The notes below the pieces were generated by a model, which saw nothing but the letters and a program-made list of their open reading frames with translations, made no database searches and was not told the origin of the DNA. This document shows positions 19,170-27,239 of a stretch of DNA of 64,000 bases, in pieces. The position numbers were made by a program, and so were the translations under genes. Origin of the DNA: Streptosporangium pseudovulgare (GTDB taxonomy: Bacteria > Actinomycetota > Actinomycetes > Streptosporangiales > Streptosporangiaceae); the NCBI RefSeq assembly GCF_014648055.1, contig NZ_BMQJ01000003.1, forward strand, positions 1 to 64,000. The letters run 5' to 3'. Position 1 is the stretch's first letter, and every line of letters starts with the position of its first letter.

Positions 19170-19487
19170 GGCCCCTCCTGGACGGAGTTCTGAGGAAACG
19201 GTCAAAACAAAACCCGCAGAAGCCTCGTCAGGCCATCTACGTGCTGTTTCATGGGCATGCCGCCATTCCCATAGCGTTCCTCCCGCGGCGCTTCCGAAAC
19301 GCGTTATGCCTGGTCAGATGGGCGTTCACTACGCAAAGCCATCTGCGTTCCACGCTCTTTCCGGAAATATCAGGAAGAGGCGACGGAGAGGGTGTTTCGA
19401 CCACTGGTGATCAGGGGGAAGATAGGACCCCCGTTGGCTTCGTCCGGATACGTCCTAACCTGGAGCCGACGCCGAGAAGGAGGCGGG
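19170..19487. other. 318-bp divergent intergenic region
   Basis: This lies between the Arg-tail membrane gene (-) and the HAD hydrolase gene (+), and is noticeably less GC-rich than its surroundings. It contains an inverted repeat CAGATGG/CCATCTG (19315-19321 and 19339-19345, 17-nt spacer). I see no coding region and cannot assign promoters with confidence. Confidence 0.5.
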
Positions 19488-20132
19488 ATGCTCAAAGGTG
19501 TGCTCATCGACTGGGGCGGGGTGCTGACGACGAACCTGTCCGAGGCGATCACCGACTGGATCGTCGCCGACCGGATCGACGCCGACCACTACCACGGCGT
19601 GATGCGCGAGCTGGTGCAGCACGCCTACGAGGGGCCGGGGCCGGCCGAGAACGTCGTGCACGCCCTGGAACGCGGCGAGATCTCCGGACCCGACTTCGAA
19701 CGCTCCCTGGCGGCCATGCTGATCACGACGGACGGCGTGCCGCCGGCCGCCGAGGGCCTGCTGGAGAGGATGTTCGCCGGGTTCCTCCGGATCGAGCCGA
19801 TGTACGACATGCTCCGCGCGGCGCGCGCCGCGGGCCTGCGGACCTGCCTGGTCTCCAACTCCTGGGCCAACGAGTACCCCCGCGACGGCTGGGAGGAGTT
19901 CTTCGACGAGGTCGTCATCTCCGGCGAGGTCGGCATGCGCAAGCCGGAGCCGAGGATCTTCGAGCACGCGCTGGGCCGGGTGCGCCTCACCGGTGAGGAG
20001 TGCGTGTTCGTCGACGACATCGAGGCCAACATCGTCGCCGCCCGCGCGCTGGGCATCGTGGGCGTGCACCACCGGGAGGCGGAGGAGACCATCGCGGAGC
20101 TGGAGACGATCCTCGGCGTGCCGCTGCGCTGA
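19488..20132 (+). CDS. HAD-family hydrolase (subfamily IA)
   Basis: A 214-residue cytoplasmic haloacid-dehalogenase-like phosphatase. Motif I is 'IDWGGVL', where the second catalytic Asp is replaced by Gly as in many members of this subgroup; motif II is 'CLVSNSW'; the Lys motif is 'GMRKPEPRIF'; and motif IV is 'VFVDDIEANI'. The substrate is not predictable. The start at ATG 19488 is fixed by AAGGAGG at 19477-19483. It is followed by a short tandem-repeat gap and the DUF6912 gene. Confidence 0.85.
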   Translation: MLKGVLIDWGGVLTTNLSEAITDWIVADRIDADHYHGVMRELVQHAYEGPGPAENVVHALERGEISGPDFERSLAAMLITTDGVPPAAEGLLERMFAGFLRIEPMYDMLRAARAAGLRTCLVSNSWANEYPRDGWEEFFDEVVISGEVGMRKPEPRIFEHALGRVRLTGEECVFVDDIEANIVAARALGIVGVHHREAEETIAELETILGVPLR

Positions 20133-20136
20133 GGTC

Positions 20137-20180
20137 CCCACAGCGTTCCCACAGCGCTCCCACAGTGTTCCCACGGCGTC
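20137..20180. repeat. Four 11-bp tandem repeats
   Basis: Four consecutive units of CCCACAGCGTT (variants CCCACAGCGCT, CCCACAGTGTT, CCCACGGCGTC) start four bases after the HAD stop codon. The 11-bp period is close to one turn of B-DNA. Confidence 0.85.
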
Positions 20181-20287
20181 CCCGCCCCGCCCCGCGCCGC
20201 GTGCGGCCCGGCCGTCCGGGCTGGCACACTCGATGGGTGATCGGCGCCGCACCGGCGCCGGTGTGGGATGAACAGATCGAGGCATGG

Positions 20288-20794
20288 ATGCGCGTCTACC
20301 TGCCCTGCACGCTTCCGGCGCTGGCCCGCGTGCTCGCCGACGGCGAGCTCGGCCCGGCCCCGCTGACCGGCTACGCGGTCACGCCCGCGCTGGTCGAGTG
20401 GTACGCCTCGGGTGACACCGAGGAACTGGAGTACGTCGCCCTGACCGACGCGGCCCGGGCGTCCCTGCGGATGCTGGCCGCCGACCGCGCCGACGGGGTC
20501 AAGGCGGCCGCGCGCCGGGTCGTCGTCGCCGCCGAGGTGCCGGACGACGAGGTGAGCACGGGCGCGGAGCCGGAGGAGCGCGCCCGGGTACGGCTCGCCG
20601 CCGCGGTCCCGATGACGCGGATCGCCGCGGTCCACGTGGACGAGGAGGCCGCGGCGGCGGACGTCGAGGCCGCGGTCGCCGCGCTGCCCGAGGCCGACCG
20701 CGGGGACGAGGACGCGCGGTTCACGGTGGACGGCGCCGAGGCCCACGAGCTGCTGTGGTACGCCACCCAGGAGATGCCCGACCTGCTCGGCTGA
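20288..20794 (+). CDS. DUF6912-family actinobacterial protein
   Basis: A 168-residue conserved actinobacterial protein of unknown function. It begins with the family signature 'MRVYLPCTLPALARVLADGE', then 'AVTPALVEWY', 'EELEYVALTDAARASLRML', and ends 'ELLWYATQEMPDLL'. It is probably soluble. The start at 20288 is set by GAGG at 20279-20282 and by the family N-terminus; the frame is open further upstream without support. Confidence 0.8.
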   Translation: MRVYLPCTLPALARVLADGELGPAPLTGYAVTPALVEWYASGDTEELEYVALTDAARASLRMLAADRADGVKAAARRVVVAAEVPDDEVSTGAEPEERARVRLAAAVPMTRIAAVHVDEEAAAADVEAAVAALPEADRGDEDARFTVDGAEAHELLWYATQEMPDLLG

Positions 20795-21101
20795 CCCCGC
20801 GCGGCCTTCTCCCGTCCGCGCGCTCCGGAGCCGGGTGGCGTGTGCCCGTCCCTCCGGGACCATCATGGCCCCGGGGGAACAGGTCACGCGGATCATCCGG
20901 GCCCCGCCCGATGCGGCCGTGTCGTCCCGAAGAGCTCAAGCTTGCACGGCTGTGACTCCTCCGCTCCTCAGGCGGGAGCGGCCTCTCGTCTCCCTCGGCT
21001 AAGGTGGGCGACGGGCAGGCCCTGCCCGCTTCGAACGCACGAGCCATATCAAGGAACGATTCCCCCGCCGGGTGAACCCGGTGGCCCCCTCGCAGGATCC
21101 G
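20795..21101 (+). other. 307-bp gap before HAD phosphatase
   Basis: No coding region, repeat or clear promoter is recognisable. Only short imperfect hairpins are present, for example around 20960-21030. Confidence 0.4.
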
Positions 21102-21737
21102 ATGACGAAACACATTGTCTGGGACTGGAACGGCACGCTCTTCCACGACATCCACGCCGTGGTGGCGGCGACGAACGCGGTCTTCGAACCCCACGGTCTG
21201 GCCCCCTACGACGTCGAGGGCTTCCGGGCGGTGTACTCCCGCCCCATCTGGACGGCCTACGAGCGCATGCTCGGCCGTTCCCTCCTCGACGGCGAGTGGG
21301 AGAGGCTCGACCTCGAGTTCCACGAGCACTACCACCGGCTGATGCCGGAGTGCGGTCTCGCGGCCGACGCGCTGTCCGCCCTGCGGAGCTGGGAGGAGTC
21401 GGGTGGCGGGCAGTCGCTGCTGTCCATGTGGGCGCACGACCGGCTGGTGCCCAAGGTGACCGAGCTGGGGATCGCCCGGTACTTCCTGCGGATCGACGGC
21501 CTGCTCGCCGGCTTCGGCAGCCGCAAGGCCGAGTCGATGGTGGCGCACCTCGCGGCACTCGGCGTCGATCCCGCCGACGTGCTGGTGATCGGTGACAGCC
21601 TCGACGACGCGCACGCGGCGCAGCACGTCGGGGCGCGGGCGGTGCTCTACAGCGGCGGCGTGACCGGCAGGGATGCCCTGGCGACCTGCGGCGTCCCGGT
21701 CGTCGACACCCTCGCCGACGCCCTCGACCACGCCTGA
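21102..21737 (+). CDS. HAD-family phosphatase, phosphoglycolate-phosphatase-like
   Basis: A 211-residue soluble HAD hydrolase. Motif I is 'VWDWNGTLFHD', Lys/motif III region is 'GFGSRKAESMVAHL', and motif IV is 'VLVIGDSLDDAHAA'. A helical cap lies between motifs I and II. ATG 21102 is preferred (AGGA upstream); GTG 21072 is in frame. Substrate unknown. It is followed 173 bp later by another HAD gene of different sequence. Confidence 0.85.
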   Translation: MTKHIVWDWNGTLFHDIHAVVAATNAVFEPHGLAPYDVEGFRAVYSRPIWTAYERMLGRSLLDGEWERLDLEFHEHYHRLMPECGLAADALSALRSWEESGGGQSLLSMWAHDRLVPKVTELGIARYFLRIDGLLAGFGSRKAESMVAHLAALGVDPADVLVIGDSLDDAHAAQHVGARAVLYSGGVTGRDALATCGVPVVDTLADALDHA

Positions 21738-21887
21738 CGCGCGCCGGGCCGTACGTCATCGGTCGCATCTGACGTGTAACGGACCGGACGTCCCCGGTCA
21801 CGCCCGGCGCCCCGCCGGGCCGGATGTTCCCGGCATCGGGTGGGGCGCGGGCCCGGCGGCGGCCGTACCCTTGGCATCCGTACCATC

Positions 21888-21939
21888 GGCGTCCGCGACC
21901 CCCCGCCCCGGTGGGCGTCCGCGACCCCCACCCCCGGGA
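21888..21939 (+). repeat. 26-bp tandem duplication before HAD gene
   Basis: Two adjacent 26-bp units match at 22 positions and share an identical first 16 bases. The second unit ends at the start of the GGGAGG element that precedes the HAD coding region. Confidence 0.75.
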
Positions 21940-22663
21940 GGCCACGATCAACCGCCTGGTTCTCTGGAACATCGACCTCACGCTGGTCGACGTGTCCATC
22001 GTGACCCGCGACGCGTACGCCGAGGCGTTCCGGCGGGTCACCGGCCGTCCGCTGGTCAAGCTGACCCAGCACAACGGCCGCCCGGACTCCGAGATCGTCT
22101 TCGAGATGCTCGCCCTGAACGGGGTCGTCGCCACCGACGACCACCTGCCGGCGTTCCTCGACGCGCTGGCCGCCGCCTTCGCGGCCCGGCGCGGCCTGCT
22201 GACCCGGAACGGCCGGACGATGCCCGGCGCGGCGGACGCGCTCAGGGCCGTGGCCGGGCTGGAGGGCACCGTCCAGTCGGTGCTCACCGGCACGATCAGG
22301 AGCAACGCCGTGCACAAGCTGACCGCCTTCGGCCTGGACCGGCACGTCGACTTCGAGGTCGGCGGCTACGGCGAGGAGGTCTATCCCAAGGCCACCCTGC
22401 TCCAGGTCGCCCAGGGCCGGGCCAGGGCCAAGTACGGCACGGCCTTCGACGGCGGCAACACCGTGCTGATCGGCGACTCGGCCCGCGACGTCCAGGCCGC
22501 CCGGATCGCCGGGGCCGCGATGATCGGCGTCGCCACCGGCCGCTCCCTGCCGGCCGAGCTGCACGAGGCGGGCGCCGACGTGGTGCTGCCGGACCTCGCC
22601 GACCCCTCCGAGGTCGTCACCGCCGTGGCAGGTCTGACCTCCCCGTCCCGCAGGGCGGGCTGA
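21911..22663 (+). CDS. HAD-family hydrolase with uncertain start
   Basis: A HAD hydrolase of up to 250 residues. Motif I is 'LVLWNIDLTLVD' (Asp-Leu-Thr-Leu), then cap helices, 'VLTGTIRSNA' for motif II, 'EEVYPKATLL' and 'VLIGDSARDVQAA' for motif IV. The true start is unclear. The nearest standard in-frame codon is GTG 21911, inside a tandem duplication. A GGGAGG element at 21936-21941 is followed five bases later by ATC (21947), right where homologues begin. Cytoplasmic; substrate unknown. Confidence 0.8.
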   Translation: MGVRDPHPREATINRLVLWNIDLTLVDVSIVTRDAYAEAFRRVTGRPLVKLTQHNGRPDSEIVFEMLALNGVVATDDHLPAFLDALAAAFAARRGLLTRNGRTMPGAADALRAVAGLEGTVQSVLTGTIRSNAVHKLTAFGLDRHVDFEVGGYGEEVYPKATLLQVAQGRARAKYGTAFDGGNTVLIGDSARDVQAARIAGAAMIGVATGRSLPAELHEAGADVVLPDLADPSEVVTAVAGLTSPSRRAG

Positions 22664-22804
22664 TCGGCGGCGTGGCCCGGCCGTGCCGCGTCCACGCCGC
22701 ACGGGGGTCACGAGCCCGCGCCTCTCCGCGCCTCCCGGCGTCTCCCCATGTCCTTCGGGGTTCCCGGGCGTCCTCCGCGCCCCGCCGGGGACGGAGCCGC
22801 CGCG

Positions 22805-22835
22805 TTGACCTTGTCGCGACGTCAACGTTTCTAAT
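22805..22835 (+). promoter_or_regulatory. MerR-type promoter with 19-bp spacer
   Basis: TTGACC (22805-22810) and TCTAAT (22830-22835) are separated by 19 bp, the unusual spacing that MerR regulators untwist. Within it GTTGAC (22804-22809) and GTCAAC (22821-22826) form an inverted repeat. The -10 box ends six bases before ATG 22842, so the mRNA is predicted to be leaderless and autoregulated. Confidence 0.7.
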
Positions 22836-22841
22836 GGCGGT

Positions 22842-23627
22842 ATGAAGATCGGCGAACTCGCCGCGCTGGCCGGGGTCTCCACCCGGACGGTGCGCCACTA
22901 CCACCGGATCGGCCTCCTCCCCGAGCCGGAGAGGCTGACCAACGGCTACCGGGACTACCGCCTGCGTGACGCGATCGCCCTGGCCCGGGTGCGGAGGCTG
23001 GCCGAGCTGGGGTTGTCCCTGGACGAGATCCGCAACGTGCTGGCCGACGACCGGGGCCGGGACCTGGAGGAGGTGCTGGCCGAGCTGGACGCCGACCTCG
23101 CCCGGCAGCAGAAGGTGATCGCCGACCGCCGCGCCCGGCTGGCGGCACTGCTGGCCGACCCCGTCGGACTGCACCCCGACGCGACGGTGTCCCCCGGCGT
23201 CGCGGAGGTGCTGCGCGGCTTCCCGGCCGGGGAGTCGGCGCTCGCCGACCTCGACCGCGAGTTGCTGGCGCTGCTGGACACCGCGGTCACCCCGGAGGGC
23301 CACGAGCGGCTGCTCGGCCTGATGCGCCCGCTCACCGAGCCGGCCGCCGCCGCCCGGTGGAGGGCCGTCTACGAGCGGCTCGACGAGCTGACCGAGGCCG
23401 ACCTCGGCGATCCCCGCGTCGCCGAGGTCGCCGCCGACGTGGCGGCCTGCATTCCGGGCGAGGCGGCGGCGATGGCCGCGGCCATGGGCGACCTCGCCTC
23501 CACGGAGGCGGAACGGTGGCTGCGGACGCTGTACGCCGAGGTGTCGCCCGCCCAGGCCGAGGTGTTCCGGCGGGCCATCGTCATGATCGCCCGGGGATCC
23601 GAGGAGAAGCCCGGGGAGGGACGATGA
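22842..23627 (+). CDS. MerR-family transcriptional regulator
   Basis: A 261-residue regulator. The N-terminal MerR winged helix ('MKIGELAALAGVSTRTVRHYHRIGLLPEPERLTNGYRDY') is followed by the long dimerisation helix (about 70-110, 'LEEVLAELDADLARQQKVIADRR'). The C-terminal 140 residues form a helical effector domain without the Cys pairs of metal sensors, so a small-molecule ligand is more likely. It appears autoregulated from the 19-bp-spacer promoter. Its stop overlaps the start of the next gene (ATGA), so the two are translationally coupled and the membrane protein is the likely target. Confidence 0.88.
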   Translation: MKIGELAALAGVSTRTVRHYHRIGLLPEPERLTNGYRDYRLRDAIALARVRRLAELGLSLDEIRNVLADDRGRDLEEVLAELDADLARQQKVIADRRARLAALLADPVGLHPDATVSPGVAEVLRGFPAGESALADLDRELLALLDTAVTPEGHERLLGLMRPLTEPAAAARWRAVYERLDELTEADLGDPRVAEVAADVAACIPGEAAAMAAAMGDLASTEAERWLRTLYAEVSPAQAEVFRRAIVMIARGSEEKPGEGR

Positions 23628-24523
23628 CGCTCCGGATCGCGCGTGCGGCGCTGCTCGCCGTACCGGTCGCCGAGCTGGTGCTCATGGTGCTGCTGTTGTC
23701 AGGGGCGCCGCTGCCGGTCCCGGTGGTCGTGGCGGCGGAGGGGCTCGTCGCGGCGGTGTTCGCGTTGGAGGCGGTGACCTTCGTCCGGCTGTTCCGGGCC
23801 GAGCGTCGCCGCGGCGCGGGCCGCCGGGCCGCCCTCCGGGGGGTCGTGCGCCGGCTGGTTCCGGAGCCGGCGCGCAGGTTCCTGGGGTTCGAGGCCCGCG
23901 GCATGGCCTCCCTCGCGCTGTGGGCGGCGCGTCGCCGCGACGGCGTCCCACCGGGCGCGGTCGCGGTGCCGTACGCCCGGGGGCAGTTCTCCACGGTCCT
24001 GCTCCTGCTGTTCGCGACGGTGGTGGAGGGGACGGCCGTGGAGCTGATGCTGCAGGGCGGGAGCGTGCCGTGGGCGATGCACCTGGTGATGCTCGCGCTG
24101 CACGTCTACTCGGTGGTCTTCCTCCTGGCGTTCGGCGCCGCCTGCGCCACCCGGCCCCACGTCGTCTCCGGCCGGGAACTGCGCGTCCGGTACGGGGTCT
24201 TCTTCGACCTGCGCGTCCCCCGCGAGCTGATCTCCTCGGTACGGCGGGCGTCCGGCTACGGCGAGTCCGGCATGGTGACCGTGAAGGACGGACGACTCGG
24301 CGTGGCGGTCTCCTCCCAGACGAACGTGGTCGTCGAGCTGGCCGATCCCGTCGTCGCGGTCCGCCCGTTCGGCCGCCGCGCGGAGGTTCGCGTGATCCGG
24401 TTCTTCGCCGACGACCCCGCCGCGGCCCTGGCCGCCCTGCGCCCGCCGGTTTCCGGCCCGGCCCCCGGGACGGGCCGGAAACCGGCGCGGGACGCGGCCA
24501 GGCCGGACCCGGTGATCCCGTGA
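23624..24523 (+). CDS. Four-helix membrane protein coupled to MerR regulator
   Basis: A 299-residue protein I cannot assign to a family. Hydrophobic segments lie at about residues 7-28, 33-55, 121-142 and 150-172, giving four membrane helices with a basic cytosolic loop between the second and third. The C-terminal 120 residues ('SGRELRVRYGVFFDLRVPRELISSVRR') are beta-rich and resemble bacterial PH-like domains. ATG 23624 overlaps the MerR stop. Transport or drug response is possible from context, but that is inference. Confidence 0.7.
   Translation: MTLRIARAALLAVPVAELVLMVLLLSGAPLPVPVVVAAEGLVAAVFALEAVTFVRLFRAERRRGAGRRAALRGVVRRLVPEPARRFLGFEARGMASLALWAARRRDGVPPGAVAVPYARGQFSTVLLLLFATVVEGTAVELMLQGGSVPWAMHLVMLALHVYSVVFLLAFGAACATRPHVVSGRELRVRYGVFFDLRVPRELISSVRRASGYGESGMVTVKDGRLGVAVSSQTNVVVELADPVVAVRPFGRRAEVRVIRFFADDPAAALAALRPPVSGPAPGTGRKPARDAARPDPVIP
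24446..24485. terminator. 15-bp hairpin inside the 3' end of the membrane protein gene
   Basis: A perfect 15-bp stem (24446-24460 with 24471-24485) has a 10-nt loop. It lies within the last codons of the gene, in a convergent region before the transpeptidase stop, and could end transcription in both directions. Confidence 0.55.
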
Positions 24524-24603
24524 CCCGGCGGCCCGGAACGCCGGATCGGTGATCGGAACCGGCCGGCGGCCCGTCACCCGGAACCCCGGCCCGGCGGTCC
24601 GGT

Positions 24604-26160
24604 TCAGGGTGAGGCGAGGCCGTTGAGGAACCGGGCGGCGATCGGGGCGGCCACCGCCGCCCCCTCGCCGGCGCCCTCCACGATCACCGAGAACGCCAGG
24701 TCGCCGCGGTAGCCGATGAACCAGGAGTGGGTGGGCGGCTCCTTCCCCGAGCCGAACTCCGCGGTCCCGGTCTTGCCCGCCGTACCGGGCGGGAAGGAGA
24801 CCCCCTTGGCGGTGCCGTCCGTCACCACCGCGGGCATCAGCGTGCGCAGCGCCCGCACCACCGAGGGCTCCAGCTTCCTCGGCTGGGCGGCCGGCAGCAG
24901 GGCGGCGTCCACGAGGCGGGGCGGGCGCCAGGAGCCGTCGGCGATGGCGGCGGCGACGGTGGCCATGTTCAGCGGGCTGGTCAGGACGCGGCCCTGCCCG
25001 ATCGCGGCCGAGGCGAGGTCGGTGTCGTCCTTCGGGGCGGGGAACTGCGCCCGTACGGCGGGCACCCCCGGGTCCACCGGCCCGCCGAACCCGAAGCTCG
25101 CCGCCACCGAGGTCAGGCGCTCGGCGCCGAGCCGTTCCACGCTCAGCGACCCGAACGTGGTGTTGCACGAGTGCGCGAACGCCGTCCGCAGCGGCACCGT
25201 GCCGAAGTCCTCGAAGCCGGCGTTGTGGAAGGCGTAGCCGCCGATGTTCCGTTCGGCGGGGCAGCCCACCGGCTGATCGGCCGTCATGCCGCCCGCGACC
25301 AGGGCCGAGGCGGTGACCACCTTGAAGGTGGAGCCGGGCGGGTAGTGGCCGAGCAGCGCCCGGTTGAACCCGCCGGGCTGGTTGGCCACCGCGAGGACCT
25401 CACCCGTCGAGGGGCGCAGCGCGACGAGCGAGGCGGGCTTGGTCACGCCGTCCATGGCGTCGGCGGCGGCGCGGTGCACCCGCAGGTCGATCGTGGTGGT
25501 CAGCTTCCGGCCCGCCCGCGCGCCCGCGGTGGCGAGCGTGGTGACCCGTTCGGCGTCCCGCACCAGGTCCACCCGGCCGCCGGAGGAGCCGGTGAGGCGG
25601 GCGGCGTACCTGTCGGCGAGCCCCTCGACGAGCTGCTGCACCGAGCCGGGCGCGGAGGGGGTGTCGATCCTGGTGCCGTCGGCGGCCAGGATCGGAGCCC
25701 GCTCGGGCCGGGACGGCACGGCCTTGATCCGCAGGCCCGGGCCGAGGCGGGGGTGGATCGCCGCCGGGGTCCACCGCACCCGCCAGGCCCGCTCGTGCTC
25801 GACCACCCGCAGCGACCCGTCGTAGGACCAGCGCACCGGGCCGTCCAGCGTCGCCCGGAACCGGACCGTGGGGTCGCCGGAGCCGCCGGAGTCGTCGGAG
25901 TCGTCGCTCCCGGTGACCCGGAAGGCGGCCCCCGACAGCTTCAGGTCCGACCGGAAGCGGGTGTACCAGCGGTCGAAGTCACCCGGCGGATCGACGGTCA
26001 GCGTCCGCATCGTCCGGTAGTCCTGCCGGGCCCAGGCGGCGAGGAAGTCCCGGGCGGTGTCCTCGGGTGATCCCGGGGTGCGCAGCAGCCACACGCCCGT
26101 GCCCGCCGCGGCGGCGGCCAGCGCGACCGCCGCCGCGCCGTACCTGTACTTGTTCCTCAT
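24604..26160 (-). CDS. MecA/PBP-like penicillin-binding transpeptidase
   Basis: A 518-residue membrane-anchored class B penicillin-binding protein that should crosslink peptidoglycan outside the membrane. An N-terminal anchor (residues 7-26) is followed by an NTF2-like MecA_N domain (about 33-140), a short dimer-type domain and a transpeptidase domain. All catalytic motifs are present: S277-TFK, S331-CN and K463-TG. Single-domain PBPs with this build are often low-affinity forms. It is divergent from a LysR regulator and near a beta-lactamase-like gene. It is a working paralogue of the inactive protein encoded at 43264-45162. Confidence 0.9.
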   Translation of the reverse strand: MRNKYRYGAAAVALAAAAAGTGVWLLRTPGSPEDTARDFLAAWARQDYRTMRTLTVDPPGDFDRWYTRFRSDLKLSGAAFRVTGSDDSDDSGGSGDPTVRFRATLDGPVRWSYDGSLRVVEHERAWRVRWTPAAIHPRLGPGLRIKAVPSRPERAPILAADGTRIDTPSAPGSVQQLVEGLADRYAARLTGSSGGRVDLVRDAERVTTLATAGARAGRKLTTTIDLRVHRAAADAMDGVTKPASLVALRPSTGEVLAVANQPGGFNRALLGHYPPGSTFKVVTASALVAGGMTADQPVGCPAERNIGGYAFHNAGFEDFGTVPLRTAFAHSCNTTFGSLSVERLGAERLTSVAASFGFGGPVDPGVPAVRAQFPAPKDDTDLASAAIGQGRVLTSPLNMATVAAAIADGSWRPPRLVDAALLPAAQPRKLEPSVVRALRTLMPAVVTDGTAKGVSFPPGTAGKTGTAEFGSGKEPPTHSWFIGYRGDLAFSVIVEGAGEGAAVAAPIAARFLNGLASP

Positions 26161-26224
26161 GGTCCGTCCCCTGTCTCGCAGGTCGAGGAGACCAGAGGGG
26201 TCCCGGCGGTGTCCAATATTGATA

Positions 26225-26246
26225 TTCGCTGCTTACCTATAGCGAA
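26225..26246. promoter_or_regulatory. Inverted repeat between transpeptidase and LysR genes
   Basis: TTCGCT (26225-26230) and AGCGAA (26241-26246) flank a 10-bp spacer in the 105-bp divergent region. The shape is that of LysR-type binding sites. A -10-like TATGAT at 26252-26257 lies eight bases before the LysR ATG. Confidence 0.55.
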
Positions 26247-26265
26247 ACCGATATGATTCCTGCTC

Positions 26266-27186
26266 ATGGACATCGTCCGCCATCTGCGCTACTTCACCGT
26301 CGTCGCCGAGGAACTCCACTTCGGCAACGCGGCGATCAGGCTCGGCATGGCCCAGCCGCCGCTCAGCCAGCGCATCCGGCGGCTGGAGGACGAGCTCGGC
26401 GTGCGGCTGTTCGACCGCTCCGCCCGCCAGGTGCGGCTGACCAAGCAGGGGCGGCTGCTCCTGCCCGAGGCGCGCGAGATCGTGTCGCGGGTGGAGCGGC
26501 TGCGCGAGCTGGCCGGACGCGGCGAGGGCGCGGTGCTGCGGGTGGGGGTCCTGCCCGACCTGGGGTCGGCGGTGATCGCGGCGCTCATCGCCGGGTTCCG
26601 GGAGCGGGCCCCCGACGTGCGGCCGGCGCCGGCGGAGATGTGGAGCGCCGACCAGGTCGCGGCGCTGCTCGACGGCACCCTCGACGTGGGCGTGGTCCGG
26701 CACCCGGTGGCCGTGCCGGGCCTCCGCTTCGGGCCGGTGCTCGTCCAGCGTCCCGGCGTGGTGCTGGCCGAGTCCGACCCGCTGGCGGCGTCGGCGTCGG
26801 TGCACCTGGCCGACCTGGCGGGGCGGCGGCTCGTGCTCTACCCTCACGAGCCCGGGCTGCACGAGGAGACGCTCACCGAGTGCCGCCGCCACGGGTTCGT
26901 CCCGGAGGAGGTCCACGAGGCGCAGACCCTCGGCCTGGTCATGGCGGGCACGGCCGTCGCCTTCGGGCCGCAGGTCGCCCTTCCCGGGCTGCGCTGGAGG
27001 CCGCTGCTGGGCACCCCGCTGACCTGGCAGGTCTCCACCGCCTGGCGCGGAGAGCCCGGGGAGGCTGCCGTAGCCTTCGGTGCGGTGGCGGTACGAGTGC
27101 TGAAGGAGAACGCCGGGATGACGGACGACGGAGTGGCGCCGGCCCGGCGGGTGCGGGCCCGCCCCGCCTCCGGGTTCCTCGCTTGA
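26266..27186 (+). CDS. LysR-family transcriptional regulator
   Basis: A 306-residue LysR regulator. The N-terminal winged helix ('RHLRYFTVVAEELHFGNAAIRLGMAQPPLSQRIRRLEDELGVRLFDRS') is followed by a periplasmic-binding-protein-like effector domain (about 90-290). It is divergent from the transpeptidase gene and 53 bp upstream of the beta-lactamase-like gene on its own strand. By analogy with AmpR it may sense beta-lactams or cell-wall fragments, but the sequence does not show the ligand. The C-terminus carries an Arg/Ala-rich extension. It may be transcribed without a leader. Confidence 0.9.
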   Translation: MDIVRHLRYFTVVAEELHFGNAAIRLGMAQPPLSQRIRRLEDELGVRLFDRSARQVRLTKQGRLLLPEAREIVSRVERLRELAGRGEGAVLRVGVLPDLGSAVIAALIAGFRERAPDVRPAPAEMWSADQVAALLDGTLDVGVVRHPVAVPGLRFGPVLVQRPGVVLAESDPLAASASVHLADLAGRRLVLYPHEPGLHEETLTECRRHGFVPEEVHEAQTLGLVMAGTAVAFGPQVALPGLRWRPLLGTPLTWQVSTAWRGEPGEAAVAFGAVAVRVLKENAGMTDDGVAPARRVRARPASGFLA

Positions 27187-27239
27187 CCTCCGCCCGTCCC
27201 GGCCACGGCGACCGGGCTCCCCTCGCCCAAGGAGATTCG

